DNA of 6,160 nucleotides from an uncultured Clostridia bacterium (GCA_944391155.1 CALXSO010000064.1:1-6160); one strand, 5' to 3'; counted from the first letter of the stretch, positions 1-5,893 are shown. Numbers and translations are program-made. The notes: a model not told the origin generated them from the sequence alone.

Positions 1-14
1 GTGGCCTTTTTTAT
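1..14 (+). terminator. 3' half of a rho-independent terminator, cut by the window edge
   Basis: The window opens with GTGGCC followed directly by six T and then ATTG. This is what the descending arm and U-tract of an intrinsic terminator look like, with the matching GGCCAC arm presumably just outside the window. If so, a + strand gene ends immediately upstream. Only half of the hairpin is visible, so this is inferred from pattern alone. A separate short hairpin (ATAGGAA at 18-24 with TTCCTAT at 31-37, 7 bp) follows, but it has no T-tract. Confidence 0.45.
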
Positions 15-78
15 TGTATAGGAAAATCAATTCCTATCTTGATGATATATGAATTTTTGCATATACAACATAAAATCT

Positions 79-223
79 GTTACAATTTAGTATAACATAA
101 AATTAATCAGTCCAAAAGGTTGATATATAAATATATTTTGTCAAAAAACTTTAAATCTTTAACAAAATATATTTATATATCAACCTTTTGGAATCATCTA
201 CAAAATTAAGTCTCAATTGTAAC
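79..223. repeat. Two-tier palindrome, copy 1 (upstream of operon)
   Basis: The inner hairpin is a perfect 31-bp inverted repeat (111-141 with 162-192) around a 20-nt loop. It is enclosed by a second, separate 9-bp inverted repeat, GTTACAATT (79-87) with AATTGTAAC (215-223). Unpaired arms of 23 and 22 nt lie between the two stems. The inner arm carries the core GGTTGATATATAA, shared with the copy at 4958-5121. The loop contains AATCTTTA, which also occurs in the right arms of the two downstream copies. AAAATTAA lies 10 nt beyond the inner right arm here and 9 nt beyond it in copy 2. There is no GC-rich stem with a T-tract, so it does not look like an ordinary terminator. It could be a non-autonomous mobile element (MITE or REP-like), a structured RNA or a protein-binding site; the sequence alone does not decide. 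Confidence 0.85.
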
Positions 224-254
224 GAAAATCTCCATAAGGTTAGATAGAAATCAC

Positions 255-283
255 TTGCAATATGTAAAAAAATGTAGTAAAAT
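255..283 (+). promoter_or_regulatory. Sigma-A-type promoter of the three-gene operon
   Basis: A -35 box TTGCAA (255-260) and a -10 box TAAAAT (278-283) are separated by exactly 17 bp. Transcription would start near 290 and give a short leader of about 30 nt before the first gene. The promoter lies downstream of palindrome copy 1, so the palindrome would not be part of this transcript. It is the best match in the 5' region. A weaker alternative, TTGCAT (57-62) with TACAAT (81-86) at 18 bp, would transcribe through the palindrome. Confidence 0.6.
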
Positions 284-318
284 GAAAACGAATTTTAAGA
301 AAAGAGAGGAAGAAACAT

Positions 319-1455
319 ATGAAAAAATTCACATCAGAAATAATTCTAGGAAGTATATTATTAATACTAATTATTGTAATGATAATAGTATTAGCAACAA
401 AAAAAGATGATAATATAGAAAATAATACTCAAATGGTTGGAACACAAGCGGAGCAGACTTTAAGTAAATCAGAAACAGATATTAAAGAAAATATAAAAAA
501 AAGTATGCAAGAAGGCAATCTAATTTGTCAATATGAAGATAAAATTACATTAGCCAATGACAAAGAAATATATTTAATAGAAAAAAATGAACAAAAAAAT
601 AAAATAGCAACATTAGAAATAGAAATAGATAAAATGTATTTTGATGGCGAAAATATATATTGCATTCCAGAATATGGTGAAGGACAAGGAATATACAAGA
701 TAGATTTACAAGGAAACGTAGAGAAAATATATAATGATATAACATTACAAATAAGTTTAACAGAAGATAGTATATATTTTGTTAAACAAATTGGTTATGA
801 TCAAATAAATCAAAATCCACAAGGTAGCTTGTGCAAAATGAACAAAGATGGAAGTAATATAACAGAAATTGCAAGTAGTATAAAAAATTATTTTTATATA
901 GAAAATAATAAAATTTTTTATACAACACAAGACAGAAAATTATATACCATGGATTTAGACGGCACAAATCAAGAACTATTGCAGGAAGGAAGAAAATTTA
1001 CAATAGGAGTATGTGGAGACAATTTAATATATATTGACTACACAAATCAAGAGACGACATACATATATAATCTCGAAACAAAAGAAGAAACATCAATAGG
1101 AATATCAGGTAAGATATATCAATTTTTAGATAATACATATATAGTAACAAAGAGAACATCTGATGACATAAATGAACAATGTACGATATCAAAAATTAAT
1201 GTGGAAGATGGAAAACTAGAAGAAATATGTACATTAGAAGTATCAGAAGAAAATATTTTATACATAAATAAAAACAAAGTATATTATTTGAACACATCAA
1301 ATTCAATAAGTTCAATAAATTTAGAAACTAAACAAGAAGAAAATACAAACCTAAATAGCAATACAAAATTCATAGGAAATTCAGCATATGAAATAGAAGA
1401 AAACACAAATATAAAAATAATCAATTTATCAACAAATGAAGAGAAAAAAATATAG
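319..1455 (+). CDS. Membrane-anchored DUF5050-like beta-propeller protein
   Basis: This 378-residue protein has a short basic N-terminus (MKK), one hydrophobic segment at about residues 8-26 and then a long polar domain, so it is probably a membrane-anchored protein facing outward. The polar part holds at least seven repeats ending in a strand-turn-strand pattern, near 125-137, 171-184, 208-221, 248-260, 289-303, 329-343 and 365-378. The clearest are KMNKDGSNITEI and YTMDLDGTNQELL. This K-M-N-x-D-G-S/T pattern is typical of DUF5050 and YWTD/LRP-like beta-propellers common in Clostridia, which are thought to act in binding. No catalytic residues are recognisable. The start is set by AGAGGAAG (305-312), 6 nt before ATG. 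It is the first gene of the operon, 24 nt ahead of the deacetylase, and may act with it at the cell surface. The fold is fairly secure; the function and ligand are unknown. Confidence 0.85.
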   Translation: MKKFTSEIILGSILLILIIVMIIVLATKKDDNIENNTQMVGTQAEQTLSKSETDIKENIKKSMQEGNLICQYEDKITLANDKEIYLIEKNEQKNKIATLEIEIDKMYFDGENIYCIPEYGEGQGIYKIDLQGNVEKIYNDITLQISLTEDSIYFVKQIGYDQINQNPQGSLCKMNKDGSNITEIASSIKNYFYIENNKIFYTTQDRKLYTMDLDGTNQELLQEGRKFTIGVCGDNLIYIDYTNQETTYIYNLETKEETSIGISGKIYQFLDNTYIVTKRTSDDINEQCTISKINVEDGKLEEICTLEVSEENILYINKNKVYYLNTSNSISSINLETKQEENTNLNSNTKFIGNSAYEIEENTNIKIINLSTNEEKKI

Positions 1456-1479
1456 GCAAAAGATAATGGAGAACAAACA

Positions 1480-2379
1480 ATGAAATTTAAATTTGGTAGA
1501 AATAAATATGTTGGATACAATGTGTATAGTATGAAAAAATATGTTGATAAAAAAAGAGTAACATTTACAATAATAGTAATTATACTTGTAATTTTTACTT
1601 TATTATTAATTGGATATTATTCAATAAATAATATAATAATGTTAAAGAATATAGATATGCAAAATCAAAAATTAATTGAAATATCAAATCAACTAAAAGA
1701 AAAAGAAGAAAAAGAACAAAAGAGATGGGAGGAAAATAAAAATAATATAGAACACATATATAGTTCAGAAACCAAAAGAGTATTTTTAACTTTTGATGAT
1801 GGACCTTCTGAGAACACAAGCACAATTCTAAATGTTTTACAAACGTATGGAATAAAAGCAAACTTTTTTGTATTAGGTTCTAGAGTAGATGCAATGCCTG
1901 ATAAAGTAAAAGAAATATATGAAAAAGGACATTTTATTGGAAATCATGGATATTCACATATATATGAGCAGATATATTCATCACCACAAGCTGTTTTAGA
2001 GGAATATACCAAAACTAATGAAGCAGTTAAAAAAGCTATAAATCAAGAAAATTTCAACTCTTGCTTATTTAGATTTCCAGGAGGGTTAGTTGGAGGTAAA
2101 TATTCAGAAATTAAAACACAAGCAAAAGAACTGTTAGAGCAGAATAAAATTTTAAATGTAGATTGGAACGCATTGACAGGAGATTCAGAAGTATTAAATC
2201 CATCTATGGACAGAATAATGCAAACATTACAACGAACAACAAAAGGGAAGAATAGTATAGTATTACTTATGCATGATGCCAAAGCAAAAAAGACCACAGC
2301 AGAAACTTTACCACAAGTTATAGAATACTTTAAAAATCAAGGGTTTGAATTTGAAACATTTTATGATGTATTAAAATGA
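1480..2379 (+). CDS. Membrane-anchored polysaccharide deacetylase (NodB family, CE4)
   Basis: This 299-residue protein has a basic N-terminus, one transmembrane segment (about residues 27-47), a charged, probably coiled stalk (about 60-90) and a C-terminal NodB domain (about 100-299). All five CE4 motifs are visible: TFDDGP (104-109, catalytic base D106, metal ligand D107), NHGYSH (155-160, ligands H156 and H160), RFPGG (198-202), DWN (228-230) and LMHD (263-266, catalytic acid H265). It should therefore be an active metal-dependent deacetylase that removes acetyl groups from N-acetylated sugars, most likely of peptidoglycan or another wall polymer, outside the membrane. RFPGG and the DWN-x3-GDS stretch resemble the many unassigned clostridial members more than PdaA. 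GGAGAA (1468-1473) lies 6 nt before ATG 1480, whereas the internal ATG at 1531 has no such site. The substrate is not predictable from sequence. It ends in TGA, which shows the standard code. Confidence 0.93.
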   Translation: MKFKFGRNKYVGYNVYSMKKYVDKKRVTFTIIVIILVIFTLLLIGYYSINNIIMLKNIDMQNQKLIEISNQLKEKEEKEQKRWEENKNNIEHIYSSETKRVFLTFDDGPSENTSTILNVLQTYGIKANFFVLGSRVDAMPDKVKEIYEKGHFIGNHGYSHIYEQIYSSPQAVLEEYTKTNEAVKKAINQENFNSCLFRFPGGLVGGKYSEIKTQAKELLEQNKILNVDWNALTGDSEVLNPSMDRIMQTLQRTTKGKNSIVLLMHDAKAKKTTAETLPQVIEYFKNQGFEFETFYDVLK

Positions 2380-2390
2380 AAAATCATCTG

Positions 2391-2397
2391 AAAGGAG
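2391..2397 (+). promoter_or_regulatory. Shine-Dalgarno site that selects a TTG start
   Basis: AAAGGAG (2391-2397) lies 9 nt upstream of TTG at 2407. It is the strongest ribosome-binding site in the operon, and no ATG in the right frame is near it, so TTG is the likely start of the third gene. The rare start codon may be offset by the strong site. Confidence 0.75.
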
Positions 2398-2406
2398 AAA
2401 ATTAAA

Positions 2407-4809
2407 TTGCCAAGAAAAAAAACAACAAAAAATGATGAAATAACAGCAAAATTAAATTATATAGGATTAGATTTAGAAAACATTCCAGATGAAATAATAA
2501 AATATAAGCCATTAAAATATAAAGCACCAAAAATATTTAACGAAAAACAACAATATAAGCAATATAAATTTATTCCTGTACAAGACATTGAAATAATGCT
2601 AACTCCTACAAATAGAATGGATGATTTACAAGAAAAATATAAAAAAGCAAAACCACTAGGAGTATATTTAGATTATAAAACAGAAGAAAACATTCCATAT
2701 CATGCTATTTTTTTAAATATGCTAAAACAAGTAAAGATTGAAGAAATAGAAGAGATAGAAGAAGAACAAAAGAAATTATCAGAAAAAATACCATTTAAAG
2801 TTAAATTTGAGAGAAACTATTTATGGCAAATATATTATTCAGATACTACAAATAAATATTTTATGCTAGTACCAACCGAAGACTCTGATTATTCTACATT
2901 TTTTTATTTATTAAAAAGAAAAATAGAAAATATAAAAGATGATAAAATTTTTGTACCAATAAGTAGCTTAAACTATTCAGAAAAATATTTTACAAAATCA
3001 GAAATAAATGATATTGAAAATTACTTATGGCTATTTACAAAAGATTGGCCATTAATATATGAAGTATATGATAAACAAAATAGATTTACAATGCAAATAG
3101 TTGGAGAGACAAATGTTTTTGAAGAGATAAAAAGCATATATAAAATAACTTTGAAAACTACAAATTCAGCTATGCAATTTTACAAATTATTAAAAGCAAT
3201 GTTTATATTGCAAACAGAAGTGCCAAATTATTATAATTTTAATACAAATATTAATAAAGCAGGTGGAATAGATTTTTACATCAATGATCAAAAACTAGAA
3301 TATATGACACTTCCAACATTCCTAAAAAATGAATTTATGTCATCAGAAGAAAAGAAAGTACAAACAGAAGCAAAAATAAAAGATGCCAAAGAAAGATTAG
3401 AAAAACTAAAAAATTTAATAACAAATCAAGAAATAGAATATTTAGAAAAAGAAAAACAAATTTCAACATTTTTGGAATGTAAAAAGACATTTTTTGGAAA
3501 ATTCAAATATTACTTTAAATATAATAAAAAAAGTAGAAAAAATAAAATGAGATTAGAAAAAAATGATAACATAACAATAAGAGAAATAGAAAAAGAAAAA
3601 ACAACATCAAGAATAGAATTAGACAATAAAAAATGGAAGAAAAATTATACAATAGAAGAATTAGTAGAAAAATGTAAAGAACTTGAGGAATACGAAACAG
3701 ATTTAAAAAATACAGTAATGGACATCAATGCATTTAAATTAAAAAGTAAAAATCTAGCAAAAAAAATTGAAAATGCAACATTGTATATTCAAGAAATTGA
3801 TAAACATAAAAAGAGTATTTTTGAATTTTGGAAATATAGTAATAAAGATGAAATAGAACAACTTCCTGAAGGAGAAGAAGAAGAAGTTAATATAATCAAA
3901 AAGATAACAAAAGTATTTAATTACAAAGAAGATTTCGAAAACTTTGGAAAAAAACTAGACATAGAACAAAGAAAAATTTTATCAAAAGAAGAACTAGATA
4001 GTTGTTATATAGCTTCAACTGAATTATTAAATATACTAAATAAAATAAAAACAAACGCAATTTTACCAAAAGATGTTGAGATTAGTTTAAAATCTTTAAA
4101 GAAGCATGAACAAGAAGAAAAAAATTTATCAAATCAAGAAGAATTTGATATATTTGGAGGAATGATAGACGATAGCAGAAAAATAAGAAAGATAGGAAAT
4201 CAAAGACATAGAGAAGCAAGAAAAGATAAATATTCTATATTAGAAATAAACCAATCAACAAAAACATTAGGCTATAAGTTAGCACTTGAAAAAATTTTAA
4301 ACAACATAAAAAAAGCTTTAGAAAAAAATAAAATAAAAGGACAAATACCTGTATATAAAGCAATGTGTGATGAAAAAATAAAAAGAAACACATTACAATT
4401 AGTAAACGTAAATCCAGAAGAAGAAATACAGATTCTATTACATTCTGATGCAGATAAACTATATTTATATAAAATAAATTTGACAGAAGAAACAAATGCA
4501 ATAGGAATTACAAATTCTTGTTTATATGATAATCAAAATAAGACATTACCAATTGGAATGGATTTATCAAGTAAATGCTTAGTAGATATTGGCAAATTAC
4601 CATTAGTTTTAAAAAGAAAATCAACTTTTAGAATAATAGAATTAGAAGATAAAGATGATTTTGCTGATATTGTACTAAAAAATATATGTTTATTAGAATA
4701 TGATTTAGATGAAGAAAAAAGAAAAGAAAGAATAGCAAAAAAGAAAAAAGAAATGAAAGAAAATATAAAAAAAGAAAATGTGAAAAAACAAAAAATTTCC
4801 AAAAAATAA
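2407..4809 (+). CDS. Unrecognised 800-residue Lys/Glu-rich coiled-coil protein
   Basis: I do not recognise a family. The 800-residue product has no signal peptide and no transmembrane segment, so it is probably cytoplasmic or peripheral at the membrane. Residues 1-310 look like a mixed alpha/beta globular region with many aromatics (for example near 139-143 and 205-219). Residues about 311-355 and 390-475 are strongly charged and heptad-like, consistent with coiled coil, interrupted by an aromatic-basic stretch, FFGKFKYYFKY, at 362-372. An acidic run (PEGEEEEV, 487-494) precedes a helical region. A second globular region spans about 640-765 with beta-like segments. The tail from about 768 is almost all Lys and Glu. 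No Walker A, nuclease or kinase motif was seen. The gene starts with TTG and follows the deacetylase by 27 nt, so it is co-transcribed. A scaffold or envelope-associated role is only a guess from its neighbours. Confidence 0.85.
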   Translation: MPRKKTTKNDEITAKLNYIGLDLENIPDEIIKYKPLKYKAPKIFNEKQQYKQYKFIPVQDIEIMLTPTNRMDDLQEKYKKAKPLGVYLDYKTEENIPYHAIFLNMLKQVKIEEIEEIEEEQKKLSEKIPFKVKFERNYLWQIYYSDTTNKYFMLVPTEDSDYSTFFYLLKRKIENIKDDKIFVPISSLNYSEKYFTKSEINDIENYLWLFTKDWPLIYEVYDKQNRFTMQIVGETNVFEEIKSIYKITLKTTNSAMQFYKLLKAMFILQTEVPNYYNFNTNINKAGGIDFYINDQKLEYMTLPTFLKNEFMSSEEKKVQTEAKIKDAKERLEKLKNLITNQEIEYLEKEKQISTFLECKKTFFGKFKYYFKYNKKSRKNKMRLEKNDNITIREIEKEKTTSRIELDNKKWKKNYTIEELVEKCKELEEYETDLKNTVMDINAFKLKSKNLAKKIENATLYIQEIDKHKKSIFEFWKYSNKDEIEQLPEGEEEEVNIIKKITKVFNYKEDFENFGKKLDIEQRKILSKEELDSCYIASTELLNILNKIKTNAILPKDVEISLKSLKKHEQEEKNLSNQEEFDIFGGMIDDSRKIRKIGNQRHREARKDKYSILEINQSTKTLGYKLALEKILNNIKKALEKNKIKGQIPVYKAMCDEKIKRNTLQLVNVNPEEEIQILLHSDADKLYLYKINLTEETNAIGITNSCLYDNQNKTLPIGMDLSSKCLVDIGKLPLVLKRKSTFRIIELEDKDDFADIVLKNICLLEYDLDEEKRKERIAKKKKEMKENIKKENVKKQKISKK

Positions 4810-4834
4810 AAAAATTATACACATATAAAAATAA

Positions 4835-4965
4835 AGTAGAAATTTTAGCTAGTACTAAAAATTGTTCAAAATATTGACATATAAAGATTTGAAAAAAAAT
4901 CTTTATATATCAATATTTTGAACTTATATATAAAATTAATATTAAATTATAAATAGAATTTTACT
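4835..4965. repeat. Two-tier palindrome, copy 2 (after operon)
   Basis: The inner hairpin pairs 4864-4890 with 4897-4923: 26 of 27 positions match, the exception being C4878 opposite A4909, around a 6-nt loop. An outer stem pairs 4835-4847 with 4954-4965, 12 bp with one bulged G (4839) and one G-T pair. The core TTGACATATAAAGATTT and its complement relate it to copies 1 and 3. Where those have GG paired with CC next to the core, this copy has TA paired with TA. It begins 26 nt after the stop of the 800-residue gene and is the only strong structure there. It might end operon transcription, but it is AT-rich and has no T-tract after the stem. Its right outer arm overlaps the left outer arm of copy 3. 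Confidence 0.8.
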
Positions 4966-5121
4966 ATTCAGACTTCATTTTATAGATTAGTCTAAAAGGT
5001 TGATATATAAGTGTTTTTTTGTCAAAGCATAATAGGTAGAACTAAAGCCTTTTTTGATAAAAAATCTTTATATATCAACCTTTCAGACGGATTACTTTTA
5101 TGCCATACAGAATAGTAAGAT
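4958..5121. repeat. Two-tier palindrome, copy 3 (before tRNA-Leu)
   Basis: The inner hairpin starts with 4990-5010 paired to 5068-5088 (20 of 21, the exception being A4994 opposite C5084). It continues as an interrupted stem, 5013-5027 with 5052-5065, with one bulged T and several G-T pairs. The loop is about 24 nt. The outer stem pairs 4958-4969 with 5110-5121, 12 bp with one G-T pair. AAAAGGTTGATATATAA and TTTGTCAAA are shared with copy 1 in the same order, so copies 1 and 3 are in the same orientation. The right arm contains AATCTTTATATATCAA, as in copy 2. It ends about 80 nt before the tRNA gene. Confidence 0.8.
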
Positions 5122-5157
5122 AGAATTTAAATATTTTCTACCTTATTAAAAAAATAC

Positions 5158-5189
5158 TAGACAATTTTCAAGAAATGTGTTAGTATAAT
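5158..5189 (+). promoter_or_regulatory. Probable promoter of tRNA-Leu
   Basis: A consensus -10 box, TATAAT (5184-5189), ends 14 nt before the tRNA. The best -35 candidate is TAGACA (5158-5163), but the spacer is 20 bp, longer than usual. The -10 position is more secure than the -35. The transcript would begin only a few nucleotides before the mature 5' end. Confidence 0.5.
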
Positions 5190-5203
5190 AAAGTAACAAA
5201 TAT

Positions 5204-5290
5204 GCAGGTATGCTGGAACTGGTAGACAGGATGGTCTCAAAAACCATTGTCAGAAATGGCGTGTGGGTTCGATTCCCACTACCTGCACCA
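5204..5290 (+). tRNA. trnL: tRNA-Leu(CAA), CCA encoded
   Basis: The 87-nt gene folds as a class II tRNA. The acceptor stem is GCAGGTA (5204-5210) with TACCTGC (5280-5286), followed by discriminator A and encoded CCA. The D-arm is 3 bp, with GGTAGAC in the loop as is typical of leucine tRNAs. The anticodon stem is ATGGT with ACCAT around the 7-nt loop CTCAAAA, which gives anticodon CAA (5238-5240), reading UUG. A long variable arm (5248-5262) also marks a leucine or serine type. The T-arm is GTGGG-TTCGATT-CCCAC. All stems are intact, so it should be functional. It stands alone, between palindrome copy 3 and a strong hairpin terminator. Confidence 0.96.
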
Positions 5291-5291
5291 A

Positions 5292-5343
5292 AAATAGCAA
5301 CAAATCGGACATAGCATTTACTATGTCCGATTTGTTGCTATTT
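5292..5343. terminator. Shared bidirectional terminator hairpin
   Basis: A perfect 23-bp inverted repeat (5292-5314 with 5321-5343) surrounds a 6-nt loop, with the GC-richer part ATCGGACATAG at the tip. It starts 2 nt after the tRNA CCA end and would stop tRNA transcription. On the - strand it lies 4 nt after the stop of the small frameshifted gene and is followed by five T. The U-tract is therefore better on the - strand than on the + strand, where only TTTGC follows. Confidence 0.85.
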
Positions 5344-5346
5344 GCA

Positions 5347-5591
5347 TTAATCAAGTCTTACAATATTTTCAGGATAAACCAAACCTAAATCATTATATTC
5401 TATACCAATATAATAGCTTGATAATTCTTCATCAATCTTTCATATTCAATTTCTTTAAGATTGATGTCTCCAATACTTCTGTTAATATGTTGCATATTAT
5501 GATAGACAGAAAGAGTACATGATTTATTGATACTTTGAAGTAATATTACAGAAATACAAAAAAATAGTAACCAAAAATAATCCCCCTCCAT
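5347..5591 (-). pseudogene. Small single-TM protein gene with a frameshift
   Basis: Reading from ATG at 5591, the - strand gives a hydrophobic N-terminal segment (WLLFFCISVILLQ) and then a soluble part ending LKEIEYE. At the GAAAG at 5441-5437 the frame is lost. The original frame runs out at 5400, while the coding-like sequence continues in another frame as IDEELSSYYIGIEYNDLG and on to VRLD, with a TAA stop at 5347-5349. One extra A (GAAAAG) would join the two parts into a protein of about 81 residues. The strong hairpin terminator right after that second stop supports a real gene ending there. The start is uncertain: ATG 5591 has no Shine-Dalgarno site, and GGAGGGGG (5589-5582) instead sits 7 nt before TTG at 5574, which is in the frame of the C-terminal part. 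That would require a second indel, in the T7 run at 5564-5558. It may be a decayed gene or may carry a homopolymer sequencing error. The family is not recognised. Confidence 0.5.
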
Positions 5592-5597
5592 ATTATA
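5569..5597 (+). promoter_or_regulatory. Candidate sigma-K (late sporulation) promoter
   Basis: AACC (5569-5572) and CATATTATA (5589-5597) are separated by 16 bp and fit the sigma-K pattern mACm-N16/17-CATAnnnTA exactly. Transcription would start near 5605 and give a leader of about 55 nt to the Cys-rich gene at 5659. A sigma-E reading of the -10 is also possible. In DNA this AT-rich such a match can arise by chance; the support is that the downstream gene is of a type linked to spore formers. Confidence 0.4.
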
Positions 5598-5658
5598 TAC
5601 TATACGAAAGAACAACAAAAGAAAACAAGAAAAATGTTTTCGAAAGGGGGTCTAGACT

Positions 5659-5775
5659 ATGCCAGAGAACAGAGGATGCGGTGGATTCGGATTTGGTGAT
5701 GACTGCTGCTGGATAATCATTTTAATAATTTTACTATGCTGCTGTTGTGGTGGAAATAGAGGAGGATGCTGCTAA
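5659..5775 (+). CDS. 38-residue Cys/Gly-rich small protein (clostridial 'chorion class high-cysteine' / YjcZ-like type)
   Basis: This short gene encodes 38 residues. A Gly-rich head (MPENRGCGGFGFG) is followed by DDCCW, a hydrophobic stretch WIIILIILL that could enter or cross a membrane, and a Cys/Gly tail (CCCCGGNRGGCC). Nine of the 38 residues are Cys. The layout Gly-rich head, CCW, Ile/Leu run, Cys cluster is that of tiny clostridial proteins often labelled chorion class high-cysteine protein, and it resembles the YjcZ-type sporulation peptides of Bacillus. A role in the spore coat or envelope, perhaps by disulfide cross-linking, is inferred from this resemblance. The start is well supported: GAAAGGGGG (5642-5650) lies 8 nt before ATG. 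A sigma-K-like promoter lies about 60-90 nt upstream. The gene stands alone between the frameshifted gene and the acyl-CoA synthetase end. Confidence 0.85.
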   Translation: MPENRGCGGFGFGDDCCWIIILIILLCCCCGGNRGGCC

Positions 5776-5799
5776 TTCTTTTCTAATATACACAAGAAA

Positions 5800-5850
5800 A
5801 TATAGAATATTCAGCATGGACTACAAAAATTTATAAAGAATATTTTATAT
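5800..5850 (+). other. Hairpin downstream of the Cys-rich gene
   Basis: A 13-bp inverted repeat (5800-5812 with 5838-5850, core GAATATT, one G-T pair) surrounds a 25-nt loop, 24 nt after the stop of the Cys-rich gene. It is AT-rich and followed by A rather than T, so it is not a classical terminator. A second, shorter hairpin pairs 5866-5875 with 5880-5889 (9 of 10 positions) around ATAA. The two may stabilise the 3' end of the small mRNA or be incidental. Confidence 0.4.
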
Positions 5851-5893
5851 AAAAATTTCATATGAGAAAATCTAAATAATTAGTTTTTCCATA

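Noticed and set aside
79..223. Palindrome as an integron attC site
   Set aside because: It has a two-tier hairpin and GTTAC/GTAAC outer arms, but attC sites begin with RYYYAAC and end with GTTRRRY. Here the arms are the other way round, and there is no integrase or cassette array.
1531..2379. Later ATG (1531) as start of the deacetylase
   Set aside because: It has no purine-rich site upstream, whereas ATG 1480 has GGAGAA at 6 nt. The transmembrane segment is kept in both versions, so the choice rests on the ribosome site.
2377..2379. Alternative genetic code (TGA as Trp)
   Set aside because: The AT-richness raised the possibility, but TGA ends the deacetylase right after its natural C-terminus, the next gene has its own ribosome site just downstream, and Trp is encoded by TGG.
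545..4822. Open frames on the - strand inside the three operon genes
   Set aside because: All are Phe/Leu/Tyr-rich antisense shadows of A-rich coding sequence, with no ribosome sites, and each overlaps a well-supported + strand gene.
4864..4923. Copy 2 hairpin as a standard terminator of the operon
   Set aside because: The stem is almost all A/T and is followed by TTATATATA rather than a T-tract. It may affect transcription, but the standard model does not fit.
4835..5121. Repeats as a CRISPR array
   Set aside because: There are only two adjacent units, of different length and sequence, each a long palindrome. There are no regular spacers and no cas genes.
5191..5203. T-box or riboswitch leader before tRNA or other genes
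   Set aside because: The distance from the -10 to the tRNA is only 14 nt, and the operon leader is about 30 nt. There is no room for such an element, and no T-box sequence was seen.
5400..5618. Intact 72-residue protein on the - strand from TTG 5618
   Set aside because: There is no Shine-Dalgarno site before TTG 5618, and the reading frame leaves the coding-like sequence near 5440. It is better described as the 5' part of a frameshifted gene ending at 5347.
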